A DNA stretch of 41,044 nt from NCBI RefSeq assembly GCF_000255455.1, contig NZ_JH621255.1, positions 60,527-101,570 on the forward strand. Direction: 5' to 3'. Source of the stretch: Aquimarina agarilytica ZC1 (GTDB lineage Bacteria > Bacteroidota > Bacteroidia > Flavobacteriales > Flavobacteriaceae). The notes beneath the pieces are model-generated. The model did not search any database. It worked only from the letters and a program-made list of their open reading frames with translations, and was not told the origin of the DNA. Numbering within the stretch: position 1 is the first letter of the stretch; every line of letters starts with the position of its first letter. A program made the translations under genes and the position numbers. Below are positions 23,375 through 33,195 of the stretch, piece after piece.

Positions 23375-26300
23375 CTAAATTAACTCATGTACTGCATTTG
23401 ATTGCTCTTTAAAAACCTTAGGACTCACTCCGTATGACTTTTTAAACATACGCCCAAAGTATTTTGAATCATTATAGCCACATTCAAAACTTATTTCTGA
23501 TATGTTTAATTTTTTGTTTCTTAAAAGGAAGGCTGCTTTTTGTAAGCGTAAAGAGCTTAATACATCCGATGGTGATTTCCCGGTAAGCTCTTTAAACATT
23601 CGGTAACATTTTATTCGTGATATTCCTTGTATGGATATTAACTTTTCGATATTGAATGAGGGGTTCGAAAGTTCCTTTTTTATAATTTCAACACTCTGCT
23701 TTAATAGCTTTTCATTAGCCGTGAGTAAGTCATCATCTTCAGTTAAAATTTTTAAAATTTCTTCGTTAAATTTATTTTCAATCTTATTCTCTTCATTATT
23801 ATCAATTAAGGCTAAAATCTTATTCCTAATATAAACATCACTGGTAGGCAACTGAATAACTTCATCAATATTAAAAACCATTGATTTTTCTAGTAGCTCA
23901 TAATTAATTTCTTCCGATATGTATAGTACAGGTATTTTCTTATTTCCACTTTTTTTAATGTTTGTTTTTAGAAAGGAGACCAATTCTTTATCAAAAATTG
24001 ACTGATAAAGAACTAAAGCATCAATAGTTACCTGTTTTATAACCGATAATAAATCCCCTATAGTATTTTCAAAAATCAAATTATCTGCTTCATTTTCCAA
24101 CAACTGGTTAGCGACACTAAAATTTGTTTTTTCTGCAAAAACTAAAATAGTATTCTTGTTTAACGAAAGCTGTTCGCTTAAATCAAGATGTTTCCATGAT
24201 ATGATTTCTTTTGTTTTTTCTACAGAAGTGATTAAAGCTACAGGAATTTGTAAGGTTGCTTTAAATTGATCATTAATTTGTGTGGCAAAATCGCCTTCTA
24301 AATCAGCAACTAAAATTTTAAAAGCCTTAAAGTAAGGACTAAAACTACTTATACTACACCAATTATTAATTAAAACCTTACTATTGGAAAGTATCCTAAA
24401 GTGAATAGCGCCTTCTCGATAAGTTAATTGGACAACTAAATTTGTATGTATATCCGAATATTTAATTAAGTCATTAAATAAATATTGAAAAAGTAATTTG
24501 AAGCGTAATAAATCAATTTCTACCCACCCTATATCGGTACTAATTTGTGCTTCAAAATTGACCTTATTCCCTTTTAGTTTCTCCCCTAGCCTTTTTACAA
24601 TTTCATTAATTACAGGTTGGATATTAACTAGGACATTTTTTTTAGCACCAATATCTTTGATGTAATCCAGATTGTTCCACTGAGAAATTAAATCAATTAT
24701 TTTCCCCGATTGATTTAATAATTGTTCTCTAACATGTAATTCATCCTTTACCTTATATGAAGCTTTTATAATTTTGGATACCGGCTTTTGAAATTCTGAC
24801 AATACAAATGTTTTAAAAGCCTCTATCTCAAAATCTTGATTTTTTAAATTATGATGAAGTTGAAGTAATTGCTCTTTTTGTGATAAAATTTCTTGATTTT
24901 TCTCATCTAGTATTGAATTCACTTTAAGCAAATCTTCTTTTTGATTATGAATTACTTGGGTACGTTCTACTATTTGACTTTCTAATTTTTGCTGTTGAAT
25001 ACGATTCCTTTTATTTTTTAACTGTAAAAAAACAAAGGTTCCTCCAACAAAAAAGAATAATGCAAACAGATAAAAATTAGTGGTTTCATAAAAAGACTTT
25101 TCTACCGTAATTCCAAAAACATGTTCCTTAGTTGGGGCATTAGTATCTCTAATAAAAAAATCATATTTCCCCGAAGGTAAATCTTCATATAATAGCTCCT
25201 TCTTTGCAGTAGCTGACTTCCAATGTTGATCAAATCCTTCTAACTTATAATAAAAAGTTGCTGTATGAGTGCTAGGGAATACCACTGGAGTAATCGTTAT
25301 TTTAAAATCATTCTGTTCATGTTTGCGCACAATCCTTTTTAAAAACTCATTTTCTCCTGCAAGCCTTACCTTAATTTTTGATTTATTTTTACTAAAATTA
25401 ACTGACTTTGGATTAAAATAAATAAGTCCATTTATTCCTCCAAAATATAGCCCCCCTTTCGGGTCTCGGTAATAAGCTCCTTCGGAAAACTCCTTTACTG
25501 CTATACCGCCATCGGCGGTAATGGGCTTTACACTAAAATTATTTTTATCAATATAAGCAATACCCTTTGTGGTGGTAACCCAAATTTTATCATCGCCTGC
25601 TAACACCCCATAAACCAAATGACTGGGTAAGCCTTCTTTTTCTGTTATTTTTTTAAGAATCCCTTTTTTTTTGTTATAAATAGTTATCCCCCCTAATGAG
25701 GCTATCCAGTAGTTTTCATTTAATTCATCAACCAAAATTGAAAAGACACTATTCCCCAACACGCCATCTTGCTCACTAATTTTAGTTGTTTTTTTATGTT
25801 TTACATCAAAAAAAATAACTCCTTGTTGTTCTGTAGCAATAAGCAATGTACCCTTGTGTTTTTTTATATTTCTTATATGGTAGGAGCTTAACAATTCTTG
25901 CCCTTCAAATGCTTCAAAAGTATTTTTTTGTAAATTATACTTACTAAGCCCTCCCCAACCGGCTACCCACAATTGTTTTTCATTATCCTCATAAAAAGAA
26001 TAACACCTATTGTTTGCATAATTTGGAATTGTATTGGCATCATATAATGTATATTTTTTGTCTTTAATTTTTATTACTCCTCCATAAGTACCTACCCAGA
26101 TCGATCCATCGGATGTAAAACTCAGCGTTCGTATACGCTCCCAATCTTGATTTTTTTTACTTTCATTAATTTCAAATTTGATATAACACTGGTGTGTAAC
26201 ATCATAATAAAATAGTCCTTTTGTATAGTAACCTAACCAAATAATCCCCTGCTTATCTGTAGTAATCGCACGAATAGTTTCGTTAGGTAGGTGTGGATAT

Positions 26301-27109
26301 TTAGTTGGGTGATGCGCTACGGTTGATATTTGATCCGAGTCTTTATAAGCCATACTCAACCCTCCATCTTTTTGAGCTAACCAAATATTCCCAAAATAAT
26401 CTTTATGTAATTTTTCAATCTCATTACTATTTAAACTATGAGAAGCATAGTTATCATGTAGGTAATGATCTATTTTATTATTATCGAAATTTTCTACATT
26501 ATTAGGGAGTATAAATAATCCATTTCTTCGAGTAGCAAACCAAATATTGTTCTTGTCATCCTGTAATACATCATTAATAATAACATCAGGATATTTTGTA
26601 TGAAGAATTCCTTTAAAAAAAGCACTATTATTATGATTGATTTCATTAAAATCTGCTAAAACAAATGCTGTCCCCGTAAATTTATAAGACTGGTTTTTAC
26701 CAAAAACAAAAATGCTTCCTTCATGTGATTTTTGAATTTTTGAAGGTGTAAAATTGAATTGAAAATGTTGAAATGTGTGATCCCCTAGATACCTACTCAC
26801 TTTTCCTTCGCCAGTAATTACCCAAATACTCCCCTCTTTATCTTTTTCAATGTTAGCAATGTAATTCCCTCCAATGGAATTTTCATTGGTCTCATCATGT
26901 TTAAAAACTACAAAATCATATCCATCGTAATAGTTTAAACCATCCCATGTCGCGATCCATAATCCACCATCATTATCATTTTCTATATCTACTACCGAAT
27001 TATTTGATAGCCCATTATCTGTGGTGAAATTTTCAAATTTTATGTATTGACAATAAGCTTGATTAAATACCAACAAAGCATAGAAAATGTAGACTAATAC
27101 ATTTTTCAT
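23375..27109 (-). CDS. HTCS-type hybrid regulator with degenerate kinase and receiver domains
   Basis: The 1244-aa protein has a signal peptide (about residues 1-20), then two periplasmic beta-propellers of Reg_prop repeats (for example GLWIATWDGLNYY, SIWVGTYGGVIKI), a Y_Y_Y domain (about 585-665), a membrane helix near residue 683, a coiled coil, a kinase-like region, a receiver-like region and a C-terminal AraC helix-turn-helix (about 1155-1240). The phospho-acceptor His is replaced: Ser771 in FVLSEFQKPVS, where HTCS proteins have SHEFRTPL. The ATPase N, G1 and G2 boxes are not recognisable. The receiver lacks its Asp (Tyr1035 in DALVLYQSIF). It probably activates the adjacent susCD operon, perhaps without phosphotransfer. 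Confidence 0.92.
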   Translation of the reverse strand: MKNVLVYIFYALLVFNQAYCQYIKFENFTTDNGLSNNSVVDIENDNDGGLWIATWDGLNYYDGYDFVVFKHDETNENSIGGNYIANIEKDKEGSIWVITGEGKVSRYLGDHTFQHFQFNFTPSKIQKSHEGSIFVFGKNQSYKFTGTAFVLADFNEINHNNSAFFKGILHTKYPDVIINDVLQDDKNNIWFATRRNGLFILPNNVENFDNNKIDHYLHDNYASHSLNSNEIEKLHKDYFGNIWLAQKDGGLSMAYKDSDQISTVAHHPTKYPHLPNETIRAITTDKQGIIWLGYYTKGLFYYDVTHQCYIKFEINESKKNQDWERIRTLSFTSDGSIWVGTYGGVIKIKDKKYTLYDANTIPNYANNRCYSFYEDNEKQLWVAGWGGLSKYNLQKNTFEAFEGQELLSSYHIRNIKKHKGTLLIATEQQGVIFFDVKHKKTTKISEQDGVLGNSVFSILVDELNENYWIASLGGITIYNKKKGILKKITEKEGLPSHLVYGVLAGDDKIWVTTTKGIAYIDKNNFSVKPITADGGIAVKEFSEGAYYRDPKGGLYFGGINGLIYFNPKSVNFSKNKSKIKVRLAGENEFLKRIVRKHEQNDFKITITPVVFPSTHTATFYYKLEGFDQHWKSATAKKELLYEDLPSGKYDFFIRDTNAPTKEHVFGITVEKSFYETTNFYLFALFFFVGGTFVFLQLKNKRNRIQQQKLESQIVERTQVIHNQKEDLLKVNSILDEKNQEILSQKEQLLQLHHNLKNQDFEIEAFKTFVLSEFQKPVSKIIKASYKVKDELHVREQLLNQSGKIIDLISQWNNLDYIKDIGAKKNVLVNIQPVINEIVKRLGEKLKGNKVNFEAQISTDIGWVEIDLLRFKLLFQYLFNDLIKYSDIHTNLVVQLTYREGAIHFRILSNSKVLINNWCSISSFSPYFKAFKILVADLEGDFATQINDQFKATLQIPVALITSVEKTKEIISWKHLDLSEQLSLNKNTILVFAEKTNFSVANQLLENEADNLIFENTIGDLLSVIKQVTIDALVLYQSIFDKELVSFLKTNIKKSGNKKIPVLYISEEINYELLEKSMVFNIDEVIQLPTSDVYIRNKILALIDNNEENKIENKFNEEILKILTEDDDLLTANEKLLKQSVEIIKKELSNPSFNIEKLISIQGISRIKCYRMFKELTGKSPSDVLSSLRLQKAAFLLRNKKLNISEISFECGYNDSKYFGRMFKKSYGVSPKVFKEQSNAVHELI

Positions 27110-27268
27110 TTTAGATTTTTAATAATCTAAGCTACCTAGTCATTGTTAATTGAACATTAATCACATATTAAATTAACCACTACAATACCCCACAAAGGCT
27201 ACAACTCATTTTATATAGCTGAACATCTAGTTATTACCCAAAACTGTATTCTAACTTTTAATTCGATT

Positions 27269-28162
27269 TTAAAAATTAAAATCAGTTAATTTTTGTGGCC
27301 CTTCCAAAAGCACTCTAATAATTTTTAGTACGCCATCCTTAGTAGTGGCAATTTGCCATTTAATTAATGAGATTTCTCCATTTACAATTTCTAAACCCGT
27401 TATGGCTCTTGGATGTACACAACTACCGGTATTAAATAAAGGAATTTGATTTTTTTCAGGAAAACGCGGTCGGTGGGTATGTCCAATTATAGTAACTACT
27501 TTTCCAATTTGACCAATCCATTTTCTGGTTCTTCGTTCCACTTTTATAGTTTCACTATAATTTTTTGCAGGGCTTGTTGGATCATAAATACCGATTACCT
27601 GTAATGGCCTCCAAAGTACTCGTACCATAAACCGATTAAAACGCCAAGCTACATAATTCATAAAATCTGCTTGGTGACCATGTGTTAAAAACAATTCTTG
27701 CCCCGTTTGGGTATGTTTAAAAACAATAGCTTCTTCAAATTGAACTCCGGGTAAAAGTGATTTTTTTGTATTTGTTTTTCGATCAAAATACGTGTCCCAA
27801 TATTTTTTTACCACATTGGGTTTACGGTATATCATATCATGGTTTCCCCATATAAGCTGAAATCTTCCTGCTTCATAAAATTTTTTAAATAATAAATACA
27901 CATTTTCATGTGCTCTAAAAATTTCATTAAACGATCTATTTTCCCATAATTCATCACCATCACCTAATTCACAGTAAGTAAAACCTTGATCAAAATAATG
28001 ACTAAGTGCATGAAAATAAATATTCTTATTCCTAGCAAAGTCATCCGCAAAACTATTATCCCCTCGGTGACAATCACTGAACAAGATAAGCTTCGAAGTA
28101 TCATCAAAAGATAGTTTTTTAGCATTTTTAAATGCTCTAGAAAGCCTAGACTGCGAAGACAT
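27269..28162 (-). CDS. Calcineurin-like metallophosphoesterase
   Basis: The 297-aa cytoplasmic protein has the five-part metal-binding pattern: SDCHRGD, GDGDE, GNHD (about residue 107), a LTHGHQAD segment and GHTHRP (about 227). The fold dephosphorylates phosphomonoesters or diesters with two metal ions. The overall arrangement recalls LpxH-like and flavobacterial phosphatases, but the substrate cannot be read from sequence. It is transcribed on its own or with the upstream DUF3347 gene, 129 bases away. Five tandem GAGGTTA units lie directly before its start codon. Confidence 0.88.
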   Translation of the reverse strand: MSSQSRLSRAFKNAKKLSFDDTSKLILFSDCHRGDNSFADDFARNKNIYFHALSHYFDQGFTYCELGDGDELWENRSFNEIFRAHENVYLLFKKFYEAGRFQLIWGNHDMIYRKPNVVKKYWDTYFDRKTNTKKSLLPGVQFEEAIVFKHTQTGQELFLTHGHQADFMNYVAWRFNRFMVRVLWRPLQVIGIYDPTSPAKNYSETIKVERRTRKWIGQIGKVVTIIGHTHRPRFPEKNQIPLFNTGSCVHPRAITGLEIVNGEISLIKWQIATTKDGVLKIIRVLLEGPQKLTDFNF

Positions 28163-28166
28163 ATAT

Positions 28167-28205
28167 GAGGTTAGAGGTTAGAGGTTAGAGGTTAGAGGTT
28201 AGAGG
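28167..28205. repeat. Heptamer tandem repeat GAGGTTA, 5.6 copies
   Basis: Five perfect units (28167-28201) plus GAGG. On the minus strand they read TAACCTC and end only 4 bases before the metallophosphoesterase ATG (28160-28162), inside the expected 5' untranslated region. Variable copy number could change translation. Confidence 0.9.
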
Positions 28206-28291
28206 GCAACAAATCCTTGATCTTTTTATTGTTTGATAATTTACATTTTTTAACAACACAAAAACTGACAACCGACAACTCACAACTAAAA

Positions 28292-28831
28292 TTACTGAAG
28301 CACCTTTACCACTTCGCCACACTTTAGCATTTGATCACCAAAATAAGGATTACGAACTTGATCACTATCTGATAGCCAATAGCCTCCTTTACCTTCAAAA
28401 GCCATTGGACAAAATTGTTGGTAAAGCTTACCGCTTTTAACATCATCCTTTAAAATTGAAGTTACCTCATCGGTTAATCCAACAAAAAATTCTCGTTGTT
28501 TTTTTATATCATTTTCTGCTGCGATAAGAATCGCTACTTGTCTAGCTCTGGCATATAATGAATCTGTAACAAACAACTTACTAAACTTATCTGCCTCTTT
28601 TTTTGTTTGTTTTGCATTCGTATTTACTAGCGCAGCTTTAAGCAACAAATAATGTTCATATAATGCTTTATTTTGAGGCGTATTAAACACCACTGCCGTT
28701 TTTGTTTTGGTCCTATTCAAATCTTTATCTGCGGCGGCTTCAATTGGTGGCACTCCACGTTGATCTTCTTTCTTTTTACAAGAAAAAATTAACAAACAAC
28801 TTACTACAATTACACTAAAACAAATTCTCAT
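28292..28831 (-). CDS. DUF3347 domain lipoprotein
   Basis: A lipoprotein signal ends at Cys18 (LLIFSCKKK). The mature part carries a DUF3347 domain: YEHYLLLKAALVNTNAKQTK, then KKQREFFVGLTDEV and the signature QFCPMAFEGKGGYWLS, NPYFGDQMLKCGEV. The invariant Cys, Met and second Cys are the kind of residues that bind copper; related domains occur with heavy-metal efflux proteins, but no such gene is nearby. The protein should be periplasmic and anchored in a membrane by lipid. It is divergent from purH. Confidence 0.85.
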   Translation of the reverse strand: MRICFSVIVVSCLLIFSCKKKEDQRGVPPIEAAADKDLNRTKTKTAVVFNTPQNKALYEHYLLLKAALVNTNAKQTKKEADKFSKLFVTDSLYARARQVAILIAAENDIKKQREFFVGLTDEVTSILKDDVKSGKLYQQFCPMAFEGKGGYWLSDSDQVRNPYFGDQMLKCGEVVKVLQ

Positions 28832-28996
28832 TTTCTAACTATTTAGTCTCTAATTAACTATTTTGGTGGCATATACTTTATCATAATTATCCCAAAATAC
28901 CATACAAATTAGACTCAGATTATCCTTTGATTCAAATATACATCTTTCTTTGAGCAAAATTCAAATGAGAATTAGCATAATTAAATGACAAATACG

Positions 28997-29004
28997 TAAT
29001 TTTG
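28997..29004 (+). promoter_or_regulatory. Candidate -7 box of purH
   Basis: TAATTTTG fits TAnnTTTG exactly and lies 25 bases before the ATG. A purine-responsive operator was not recognised. Confidence 0.5.
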
Positions 29005-29029
29005 CATTCTTAATTTTATCCTATTCACC

Positions 29030-30565
29030 ATGAGCGATTCAAAGACTGTAAAGTCAGCACTTATCTCTGTATTTAGTAAAGAGGGATTGGCCCCAATTGT
29101 AAAAAAACTTGACGAACAAGGTGTTACCATTTATTCCACAGGTGGTACCGAAAAATTTATTACTGATCTAGGTATTAAAGTAGTTCCTGTTGAGGATGTG
29201 ACCAGTTACCCTTCTATTCTAGGAGGTCGTGTAAAAACCCTTCACCCTAAAGTATTTGGAGGTATCCTTAACCGTCAAAACGTTGAAAGTGATGTTGAGC
29301 AAATTGCTGAATATGATATTCCTCAAATTGATGTAGTTATTGTTGACTTATATCCTTTTGAAAAAACTGTAGCCTCTGGTGCTCCTGAACAGGATATTAT
29401 CGAAAAAATTGACATCGGTGGTATCTCTTTAATTAGAGCTGCTGCAAAAAACTTTGCCGATGTAACTTGTGTTGCTTCTGTTAACGACTATGCCGATTTC
29501 TTAGAAGTAATTTCGGCTAACAATGGAAGTATTTCATTAAAAGACCGTAAGCGTTTTGCTGCCAAAGCTTTTAATGTTTCCTCGCATTACGATACTGCAA
29601 TTTTTAATTACTTTAATGCTGAAGCTAAAGAAGAAGTGGTTTTTAAAGCAAGTATTACCGAAGGTAAAACATTACGTTACGGCGAAAACCCACACCAAAA
29701 AGGAACATTTTTTGGTGATTTTGAAGCTATGTTCCAAAAATTACATGGAAAAGAGCTTTCATACAACAACCTTTTAGATGTTGATGGTGCTGTAAACCTA
29801 ATGAATGAATTTAAAGGAGAAGCTCCTACTTTTGCTATTTTAAAACATAATAATGCCTGTGGGTTAGCACAACGCGATACTGTTAAGCAAGCTTACCTTG
29901 ATGCACTAGCAGGTGATCCTGTTTCTGCTTTTGGAGGTGTTTTAATTAGTAACACTGCTATTGATTTGGCTACAGCCGAAGAAATCCACAAATTATTCTG
30001 TGAAGTAGTTATTGCTCCTTCCTATGATGCAGATGCTTTAGAAATTCTTAAAGGAAAGAAAAACAGAATCCTATTAGTTCAAAATGAAATTGAACTTCCT
30101 ACAGACCAAGTCCGTACCTGCCTAAACGGATTATTAGTACAAGATAAAGACAGTATTACTGATGCTGAAAGCGACTTAAAAGTAGTCACTAAAAAAGCAC
30201 CAACTGCGCAAGAAATTAAAGATTTACTTTTTGCTTCAAAAATTTGTAAGCACACTAAATCTAATACTATTGTATTTGCTAAAAACAACCAATTATTGGC
30301 AAGTGGTTGTGGTCAAACTTCGCGCGTAGACGCATTAACACATGCTGTTGAAAAAGCAAATTCATTTAAATTTGACTTAAAAGGTGCTGCTATGGCTAGT
30401 GATGCTTTTTTCCCATTCCCAGATTGTGTTGAATTGGCAGATAAAGCAGGTATTACTTCAGTTATTCAACCTGGTGGATCCATCAAAGATCAATTAAGTA
30501 TTGATTATTGTGATGCAAATGGAGTGGCTATGGTAATGACAGGAACTAGACATTTTAAACATTAA
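29030..30565 (+). CDS. purH: Bifunctional AICAR formyltransferase / IMP cyclohydrolase PurH
   Basis: PurH catalyses the last two steps of purine synthesis, AICAR to FAICAR to IMP. The N-terminal MGS-like cyclohydrolase domain (about residues 1-190) shows ALISVFSKEGL, YSTGGT, the LGGRVKTLHPK motif and DLYPFEKTV, IDIGG. The formyltransferase domain has LRYGENPHQKG, the KHNNACG motif and a C-terminal SDAFFPFPD and IQPGGSIKD, ending in the family's typical MVMTGTRHFKH. At 511 aa it is full length. It is transcribed alone, with its own promoter and terminator. Confidence 0.98.
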   Translation: MSDSKTVKSALISVFSKEGLAPIVKKLDEQGVTIYSTGGTEKFITDLGIKVVPVEDVTSYPSILGGRVKTLHPKVFGGILNRQNVESDVEQIAEYDIPQIDVVIVDLYPFEKTVASGAPEQDIIEKIDIGGISLIRAAAKNFADVTCVASVNDYADFLEVISANNGSISLKDRKRFAAKAFNVSSHYDTAIFNYFNAEAKEEVVFKASITEGKTLRYGENPHQKGTFFGDFEAMFQKLHGKELSYNNLLDVDGAVNLMNEFKGEAPTFAILKHNNACGLAQRDTVKQAYLDALAGDPVSAFGGVLISNTAIDLATAEEIHKLFCEVVIAPSYDADALEILKGKKNRILLVQNEIELPTDQVRTCLNGLLVQDKDSITDAESDLKVVTKKAPTAQEIKDLLFASKICKHTKSNTIVFAKNNQLLASGCGQTSRVDALTHAVEKANSFKFDLKGAAMASDAFFPFPDCVELADKAGITSVIQPGGSIKDQLSIDYCDANGVAMVMTGTRHFKH

Positions 30566-30644
30566 TTACTTCATATATCAATTAAGTTTGAAATAATGCA
30601 TTTTAAATACATAATTGGTATTACAACTAAAATAAACTCCCTAA

Positions 30645-30680
30645 AAAAGCTCGAAATATTTTTTTATTTCGAGCTTTTCT
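30645..30680. terminator. Intrinsic terminator after purH
   Basis: AAAAGCTCGAAATA (30645-30658) pairs with TATTTCGAGCTTTT (30665-30678), a 14-bp perfect stem with a T-rich loop. Confidence 0.85.
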
Positions 30681-30719
30681 TAATTTTGAACCAACTAGTT
30701 TAGCATAAATTAGACCAAT

Positions 30720-30754
30720 TTTGTAAACTATATTAAAAATAGGCTTTAAATTTG
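30720..30754 (+). promoter_or_regulatory. Promoter of the mreBCD-mrdA-rodA operon
   Basis: TTTG at 30720-30723 and TAAATTTG at 30747-30754 are 23 bases apart, matching both Bacteroidota elements. The box ends 59 bases before mreB. Confidence 0.55.
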
Positions 30755-30813
30755 TGCTAATTTTAGTATTTTTAATGTTTAATACGTTTCACCCCCTTTT
30801 TCCATAAAAACGC

Positions 30814-31842
30814 ATGGGTTTTTTTGACTTTCTTACCGAAGAAATTGCTATTGATTTAGGTACAGCCAATACATTAATTATTCATAACGACAAAGTTGTT
30901 GTAGATAGTCCGTCTATAGTTGCACGTGATCGGAATAGTGGCAAAATCATTGCTGTAGGTAAAGAAGCCGCAATGATGCAAGGAAAGACACATGAAAATA
31001 TTAAAACCATAAGACCTTTAAAGGACGGAGTTATTGCCGATTTTGATGCAAGTGAAAAAATGATCAGTATGTTCATTAAAGAAATTCCTGCATTAAAAAA
31101 GAAACTTTTTACTCCTTCATTACGTATGGTAATTTGTATTCCTAGTGGAATAACTGAAGTTGAAATGCGAGCGGTAAAAGAAAGTGCAGAACGTGTAAAT
31201 GGTAAAGAAGTATTTTTAATTCACGAACCTATGGCTGCTGCTATTGGTATTGGTGTTGATATTATGCAACCTAAAGGAAATATGATTGTTGATATCGGAG
31301 GAGGTACTACAGAAATTGCAGTTATCGCCCTTGGAGGAATTGTGTGCGATAAATCGGTAAAAATTGCTGGTGATGTATTTACAAATGATATCATTTACTA
31401 CATGCGTACACAACACAATTTATATGTAGGTGAGCGCACTGCTGAAAAAATAAAAATACAAATCGGTGCTGCTACCGAAGACCTTGAGGTTCCGCCCGAA
31501 GAAATGAGTGTTCAAGGACGTGATTTACTTACTGGTAAACCTAAACAGGTACAAATTTCATTTAGAGAAATAGCTAAAGCATTAGACAAATCTATTTTAA
31601 GAATCGAGGATGCTGTTATGGAAACATTATCACAAACGCCACCCGAATTAGCTGCCGACATATACAATACAGGTATTTATCTCGCTGGAGGAGGATCAAT
31701 GCTTAGAGGTTTGGATAAACGACTTTCTCAAAAAACAGATTTACCCGTATACATTGCCGAGGATCCTTTGCGTGCCGTTGTAAGAGGAACAGGAATTACG
31801 CTTAAAAATTTGGAACGCTACAAAAGTGTAATCAACAAATAG
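30814..31842 (+). CDS. mreB: Rod shape-determining protein MreB (actin homologue)
   Basis: MreB polymerises under the inner membrane and guides lateral wall synthesis. The 342-aa sequence shows the actin-fold nucleotide motifs: phosphate 1 AIDLGTANTLI (about residues 12-22), phosphate 2 MIVDIGGGTTEIAVI (about 157), and the adenosine motif YLAGGGSMLRGL near residue 290. A short amphipathic N-terminus (MGFFDFL) can contact the membrane. It is the first gene of the elongasome operon; mreC follows after 14 bases. Confidence 0.98.
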   Translation: MGFFDFLTEEIAIDLGTANTLIIHNDKVVVDSPSIVARDRNSGKIIAVGKEAAMMQGKTHENIKTIRPLKDGVIADFDASEKMISMFIKEIPALKKKLFTPSLRMVICIPSGITEVEMRAVKESAERVNGKEVFLIHEPMAAAIGIGVDIMQPKGNMIVDIGGGTTEIAVIALGGIVCDKSVKIAGDVFTNDIIYYMRTQHNLYVGERTAEKIKIQIGAATEDLEVPPEEMSVQGRDLLTGKPKQVQISFREIAKALDKSILRIEDAVMETLSQTPPELAADIYNTGIYLAGGGSMLRGLDKRLSQKTDLPVYIAEDPLRAVVRGTGITLKNLERYKSVINK

Positions 31843-31856
31843 CATACAATTAAAAC

Positions 31857-32684
31857 ATGCAGCAAATAATAAACTTTCTTATCCGATATAGGAATACGCT
31901 GCTATTTATTATATTATTTACCATAGCCTTTGGGCTTACCATACAATCCCACAGCTACCATAAAAGTAAATTTATAAGCTCTACCAGCTTTTTAACTGGC
32001 GGTTTATTTTCTGTAACAAGTAACATTGATAATTATTTCAGTTTAAAAGCCTATAACAATAGACTTTTAATTGAAAACGCAAAACTTAAAAATGCGCTTC
32101 AGCAAAAAGGGATCGATACGACAAGTATTAACACTCTAGCTACAGACAGCTCCGCCACTATCCAATACCATTACAAACCAGCACTAGTAATAAACAATAA
32201 CTACCACAAGACCAACAATTTTATTACTTTAAACAAAGGTAAAAAAGACAGTATAGATACCGACATGGGAGTGATCACCGATTTAGGTATTGTAGGTATA
32301 GTTCAAAAAGCCAGCACCAATTATTCCAGAGTAATTTCTATACTTAACAAAAACTCTCGTATAAACGCTAAGCTAAAAAAAACAAATCATTTTGGTTCTT
32401 TAGTTTGGAATACTAAGTCACCTAACATTGTCCAATTAATAGACATCCCTAGACTTGCCCCCTTAAAAATTGGAGATACCATAGTTACCGGTGGCCGTTC
32501 AACTATTTTTCCAAAAGGAATCCTTATTGGTGCCATTAAAGATTTTCAACTTGATACGAATGAAAGTTACTACACCGTTAATATCAAATTATTTAATGAC
32601 ATGACCAATATTGGGTTTGTTAATGTTATTGAAAACAAAAATGCCACAGAAATAAAGGCCATTGAAAAACAGACTAATGAATAA
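31857..32684 (+). CDS. mreC: Rod shape-determining protein MreC
   Basis: A 275-aa bitopic protein: one membrane helix (about residues 13-30), a coiled coil (about 60-88), and a periplasmic beta-domain with the family pattern FITLNKGKKDSIDTDMGVIT, LGIVGIVQ and TIVTGGRSTIFPKGILIG. It links MreB to PBP2 and RodA. Its stop codon overlaps the mreD start. Confidence 0.95.
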   Translation: MQQIINFLIRYRNTLLFIILFTIAFGLTIQSHSYHKSKFISSTSFLTGGLFSVTSNIDNYFSLKAYNNRLLIENAKLKNALQQKGIDTTSINTLATDSSATIQYHYKPALVINNNYHKTNNFITLNKGKKDSIDTDMGVITDLGIVGIVQKASTNYSRVISILNKNSRINAKLKKTNHFGSLVWNTKSPNIVQLIDIPRLAPLKIGDTIVTGGRSTIFPKGILIGAIKDFQLDTNESYYTVNIKLFNDMTNIGFVNVIENKNATEIKAIEKQTNE

Positions 32685-33180
32685 TACCATTACACTAAAT
32701 ATAGTCCGCTTTTTAAGCCTTGCATTAATGCAAGTTGTTATTTTTAATAAGATATTGCTATTTGGATACATTAACCCCTATCCATATATTATTTTCATTT
32801 TACTCTACCCTATTCAAAATCAACCTTGGATATTCCTTATTTCAAGTTTTATGTTAGGACTTACATTAGATATGTTTGGTAACTCTGGAGGCTCGCACGC
32901 TGCAGCATGTCTACTAATAAGTTATTTAAGACCTTTTATACTTGAAAATTGCTTTGGACTTAACTACATTCATCAAAATCTTAAATTAAACAACGCTCCA
33001 TTTAAACAATTGGTCATATACGTTGTTTTAATGTGTTTCATACATCATATTACCTTATTTAGTTTTGAAGTTTTTGAGCTACGTTATATAAACTTCGTAC
33101 TATCACAAACTTTAGGTGCTGGAATATTTTCTATTGCAACTATTTTGCTTAGCTTATCGTTATTTAGGAAAGGAAATTAA
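32677..33180 (+). CDS. mreD: Rod shape-determining protein MreD
   Basis: A small, very hydrophobic protein with about five membrane helices; PYPYIIFILLYP and the LGLTLDMFGNSGG motif are typical of MreD. The frame can open at ATG 32662, but ATG 32677 (MNNTITLN) overlaps the mreC stop by 8 bases (ATGAATAA), the usual coupling for this operon, and is preferred; this gives 167 aa. Confidence 0.92.
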   Translation: MNNTITLNIVRFLSLALMQVVIFNKILLFGYINPYPYIIFILLYPIQNQPWIFLISSFMLGLTLDMFGNSGGSHAAACLLISYLRPFILENCFGLNYIHQNLKLNNAPFKQLVIYVVLMCFIHHITLFSFEVFELRYINFVLSQTLGAGIFSIATILLSLSLFRKGN

Positions 33181-33195
33181 TCCAAGAATATTGGC

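Noticed and set aside
23631..26505. Plus-strand frames within the HTCS gene
   Set aside because: Short antisense frames within a long, well-supported minus-strand gene.
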